From contig NZ_JABXWT010000011.1 of the NCBI RefSeq assembly GCF_013377785.1, positions 62,001 through 126,000 of the forward strand: a stretch of DNA of 64,000 nucleotides, read 5' to 3'. Numbering within the stretch: position 1 is the stretch's first letter; the number at the start of each line of letters is the position of its first letter. Origin of the DNA: Ruegeria haliotis (lineage in GTDB: Bacteria; Pseudomonadota; Alphaproteobacteria; Rhodobacterales; Rhodobacteraceae). This document shows positions 62,452-64,000 of the stretch, one piece after another. The notes below the pieces were generated by a model, which was not told the origin of the DNA, ran no database searches, and saw nothing but the letters and a program-made list of their open reading frames with translations. The position numbers and the translations under genes are program-made.

Positions 62452-63909
62452 TTACATTGGTGAGGTGACGTGTTTGACGCCCTGAAATCCGGATAGGCCC
62501 CAGGGCCCCAGTTCGCGGCCGATTCCACTGGCCTTAAACCCACCCCAAGCGCTGTCAGGATAGACAATCTGCGGGGTGTTGTACCAAATCTGGCCCGCCT
62601 CGATCCCGTCACACAAGGCGTTGCCGCGTGCGGGGTCGGCGCAAACCACGGATCCGACCAACCCGTAATGAGTGTCGTTGGCGATCCGAATGGCTTCTTC
62701 ATCACTGCGGAAGGTTGTCGTGGCCAGGACCGGGCCAAACACCTCTTCGCGCCAAATCCGGTTGTCGTGCGGCACGTTGCGGTAAATGGTCGGTGCGATG
62801 AAGTTTCCGGGGCCGTCGGCCAACGCATCACCACCGGCCACGCAGGTCAAACCATCGGCGCGGGCGCCGTCTAGATATTCGCGAATTTTGGTAAACTGTG
62901 CACGGGTGGTGATCGGGCCCATCTCACACCCCTCATCGAAAGGGGACGAGACCCGCATGCCCTTGGCGCGTTCTGCCAGACCTTCGATCAGCTTGGCCTC
63001 AAGGCTTTCATGTACCATCAGGCGTGACGTGGCCGAGCACATCTGGCCCGCATTGTAGAAAACGCCGCCCAACACACAATCCAGTGCTGTATCCAAATCC
63101 GCGTCTTCGGTCACGATGATCGGGGATTTGCCGCCCAGCTCCAACGCGATGGGCAAACAGCGCTTGGACACGGCCTGCATGACCAATGCACCAACCATGT
63201 TTGAGCCGGTGAACGACACTTTGCGGAACTCAGGCGCGGCGCTGATGGCGATGCCGACATCTGCGCCACCGGTGACGATATTGATCACCCCGGCAGGCAG
63301 GCCGATTTCAACGGCAATATCGCCATAGGCCAGTTCGATCAACGGGGTCATCTCTGACGTTTTCATCACCGCAGTACATCCCGCCGCCAGCGCCGGGGCC
63401 AGTTTCCACGCACTGGTGACCAGTGGAAAGTTCCACGGCACGATCATGCCCACAGGACCAACCGGCTCGTGACGTACGCGGCCCATGTGATCACCACCCG
63501 CATGGGACACGGGTGCGTCCTGCGCCGCATCCAGACCGTCGGCGAGTCCAGCATAATATTCGAAACAGGCAATGGCGTCGCCCACGTCGATTTCGGATTC
63601 CATCTGTGGCTTACCACTGACAGTCATCTGCACATTCACCAGCTGATCGTGGCGCGCTGCCAATCCTTTGGCAATCGCGCGCAGATAGCCCGCACGGGTG
63701 GTCGATGGGGTTGCCTTCCACGGGCCAAAAGCGGCAGCAGCAGCAGCGGCCGCTGCTTCCACGTCCCCTGCCCCACCTGTCGGAACCTGTGTGATGATCT
63801 CGCCATTGGACGGGTTCACGACGCTCAACGGGGCAGCGCCACCACCGTCACGCCATTCACCATTGATGAAGACTGTCTGATTACGTTGCAGAAGAGGATT
63901 TGAAGACAT
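62452..63909 (-). CDS. NAD(P)-dependent aldehyde dehydrogenase
   Basis: A 485-residue aldehyde dehydrogenase with VPWNFPLVTSAWKLAPALA, FTGSNMVG, Glu in ELGGKSPI and Cys in NAGQMCSATSR. The sequence is nearest to the betaine-aldehyde/aminoaldehyde dehydrogenase type, which suits the amine-rich context. It is upstream of the ATP-grasp gene on the same strand, with 154 bases between. GGGAAAGAACC precedes the ATG. The substrate is not known. Confidence 0.9.
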   Translation of the reverse strand: MSSNPLLQRNQTVFINGEWRDGGGAAPLSVVNPSNGEIITQVPTGGAGDVEAAAAAAAAAFGPWKATPSTTRAGYLRAIAKGLAARHDQLVNVQMTVSGKPQMESEIDVGDAIACFEYYAGLADGLDAAQDAPVSHAGGDHMGRVRHEPVGPVGMIVPWNFPLVTSAWKLAPALAAGCTAVMKTSEMTPLIELAYGDIAVEIGLPAGVINIVTGGADVGIAISAAPEFRKVSFTGSNMVGALVMQAVSKRCLPIALELGGKSPIIVTEDADLDTALDCVLGGVFYNAGQMCSATSRLMVHESLEAKLIEGLAERAKGMRVSSPFDEGCEMGPITTRAQFTKIREYLDGARADGLTCVAGGDALADGPGNFIAPTIYRNVPHDNRIWREEVFGPVLATTTFRSDEEAIRIANDTHYGLVGSVVCADPARGNALCDGIEAGQIWYNTPQIVYPDSAWGGFKASGIGRELGPWGLSGFQGVKHVTSPM

Positions 63910-63974
63910 GGTTCTTTCCCAAATTGGATCATCGGCCCGCCGTTAAGCGGCCCGGCGTATATGTTTGGTTGAGA

Positions 63975-64000
63975 TTAGCTTGCGCCTGCCAGCTCGCGTT
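63975..64000 (-). CDS. C-terminal end of an upstream gene (cut by window edge)
   Basis: On the minus strand an open frame reads RELAGAS and then stops at 63975. It ends 65 bases before the aldehyde dehydrogenase start. Too little is present to identify it; it may simply be the end of an operon partner. Confidence 0.3.

Noticed and set aside
63915..63974. GC-rich short stem (GCCG/CGGC) before the last aldehyde dehydrogenase
   Set aside because: Four-base arms only; the longer outer arms do not pair.
1..64000. Search for transposases, integrases, tRNA genes or attachment repeats that would mark a genomic island
   Set aside because: None was found; the broken genes (18.2, 19.4, 41.9 kb) are explained by point or internal deletions, without mobile-element traces.

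Overview
The window looks like the chromosome (or a chromid) of an alphaproteobacterium of the Rhodobacterales/Roseobacter type. This is inferred from the GC-rich coding style, the many ABC uptake systems for peptides, sugars and polyamines, and the protein families present. No rRNA, tRNA, CRISPR array, insertion sequence or replication origin was seen. The window is a chain of catabolic islands, each with its own transporter and regulator.

Region 1 (1-5.1 kb, minus strand) is a dipeptide uptake operon: dppA, a prolidase-like M24 peptidase, dppB, dppC and a dppD cut by the window edge. A second peptide operon lies at 24.7-32 kb: binding protein, B, C, D, F and an aminopeptidase P, under a cupin-type XRE regulator whose likely operator occurs at both promoters.

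Region 2 (5.5-18 kb) is a sugar island: an RbsABC-type transporter and a UxaA-family dehydratase, divergent from a GntR regulator that leads an overlapping operon of aldo/keto reductase, FucU mutarotase, lactonase, two FAH-fold enzymes, a 2,5-dioxovalerate dehydrogenase and an SDR. It reads as a non-phosphorylative L-fucose route (to pyruvate plus lactate) with a second exit for the matching pentose, probably D-arabinose (to 2-oxoglutarate). It is followed by a broken IclR-like regulator and a giant autotransporter adhesin (19.4-24.5 kb) split by one frameshift in a G run.

Region 3 (32.8-50 kb) concerns GABA and polyamines: a PuuR-like regulator divergent from gabT-gabD; a three-gene ECF sigma / cupredoxin / secreted-protein operon; a TetR regulator; a trimethylamine-dehydrogenase-like flavoprotein with a glutamine synthetase-type gene that has lost its middle; a cupin plus PotDABC-type transporter; a LysR regulator; a second cupin and an agmatinase-family ureohydrolase. 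A palindrome of the form ATTTGCC-N2-GGCAAAT recurs at the pot promoter and beside the LysR gene.

Region 4 (50-57.7 kb) repeats the PuuR/gabT divergent module. Here gabT leads an operon of glutaryl-CoA dehydrogenase, an aldehyde dehydrogenase, butyrate kinase, phosphate butyryltransferase and 3-hydroxybutyryl-CoA dehydrogenase. The simplest reading is a complete C5 route (5-aminovalerate to glutarate to glutaryl-CoA to crotonyl-CoA to acetoacetyl-CoA) in which glutarate is activated through an acyl phosphate by the Buk/Ptb pair instead of a CoA-transferase. This is the most interesting hypothesis in the window.

Region 5 (57.8-64 kb) holds a nitrilase-family amidase, a C45-like Ntn hydrolase, a VOC protein, an unknown small protein, an ATP-grasp ligase-like protein and another aldehyde dehydrogenase. 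Together they suggest making and breaking amide bonds on an amine-derived substrate, but the substrate is not identifiable from sequence.
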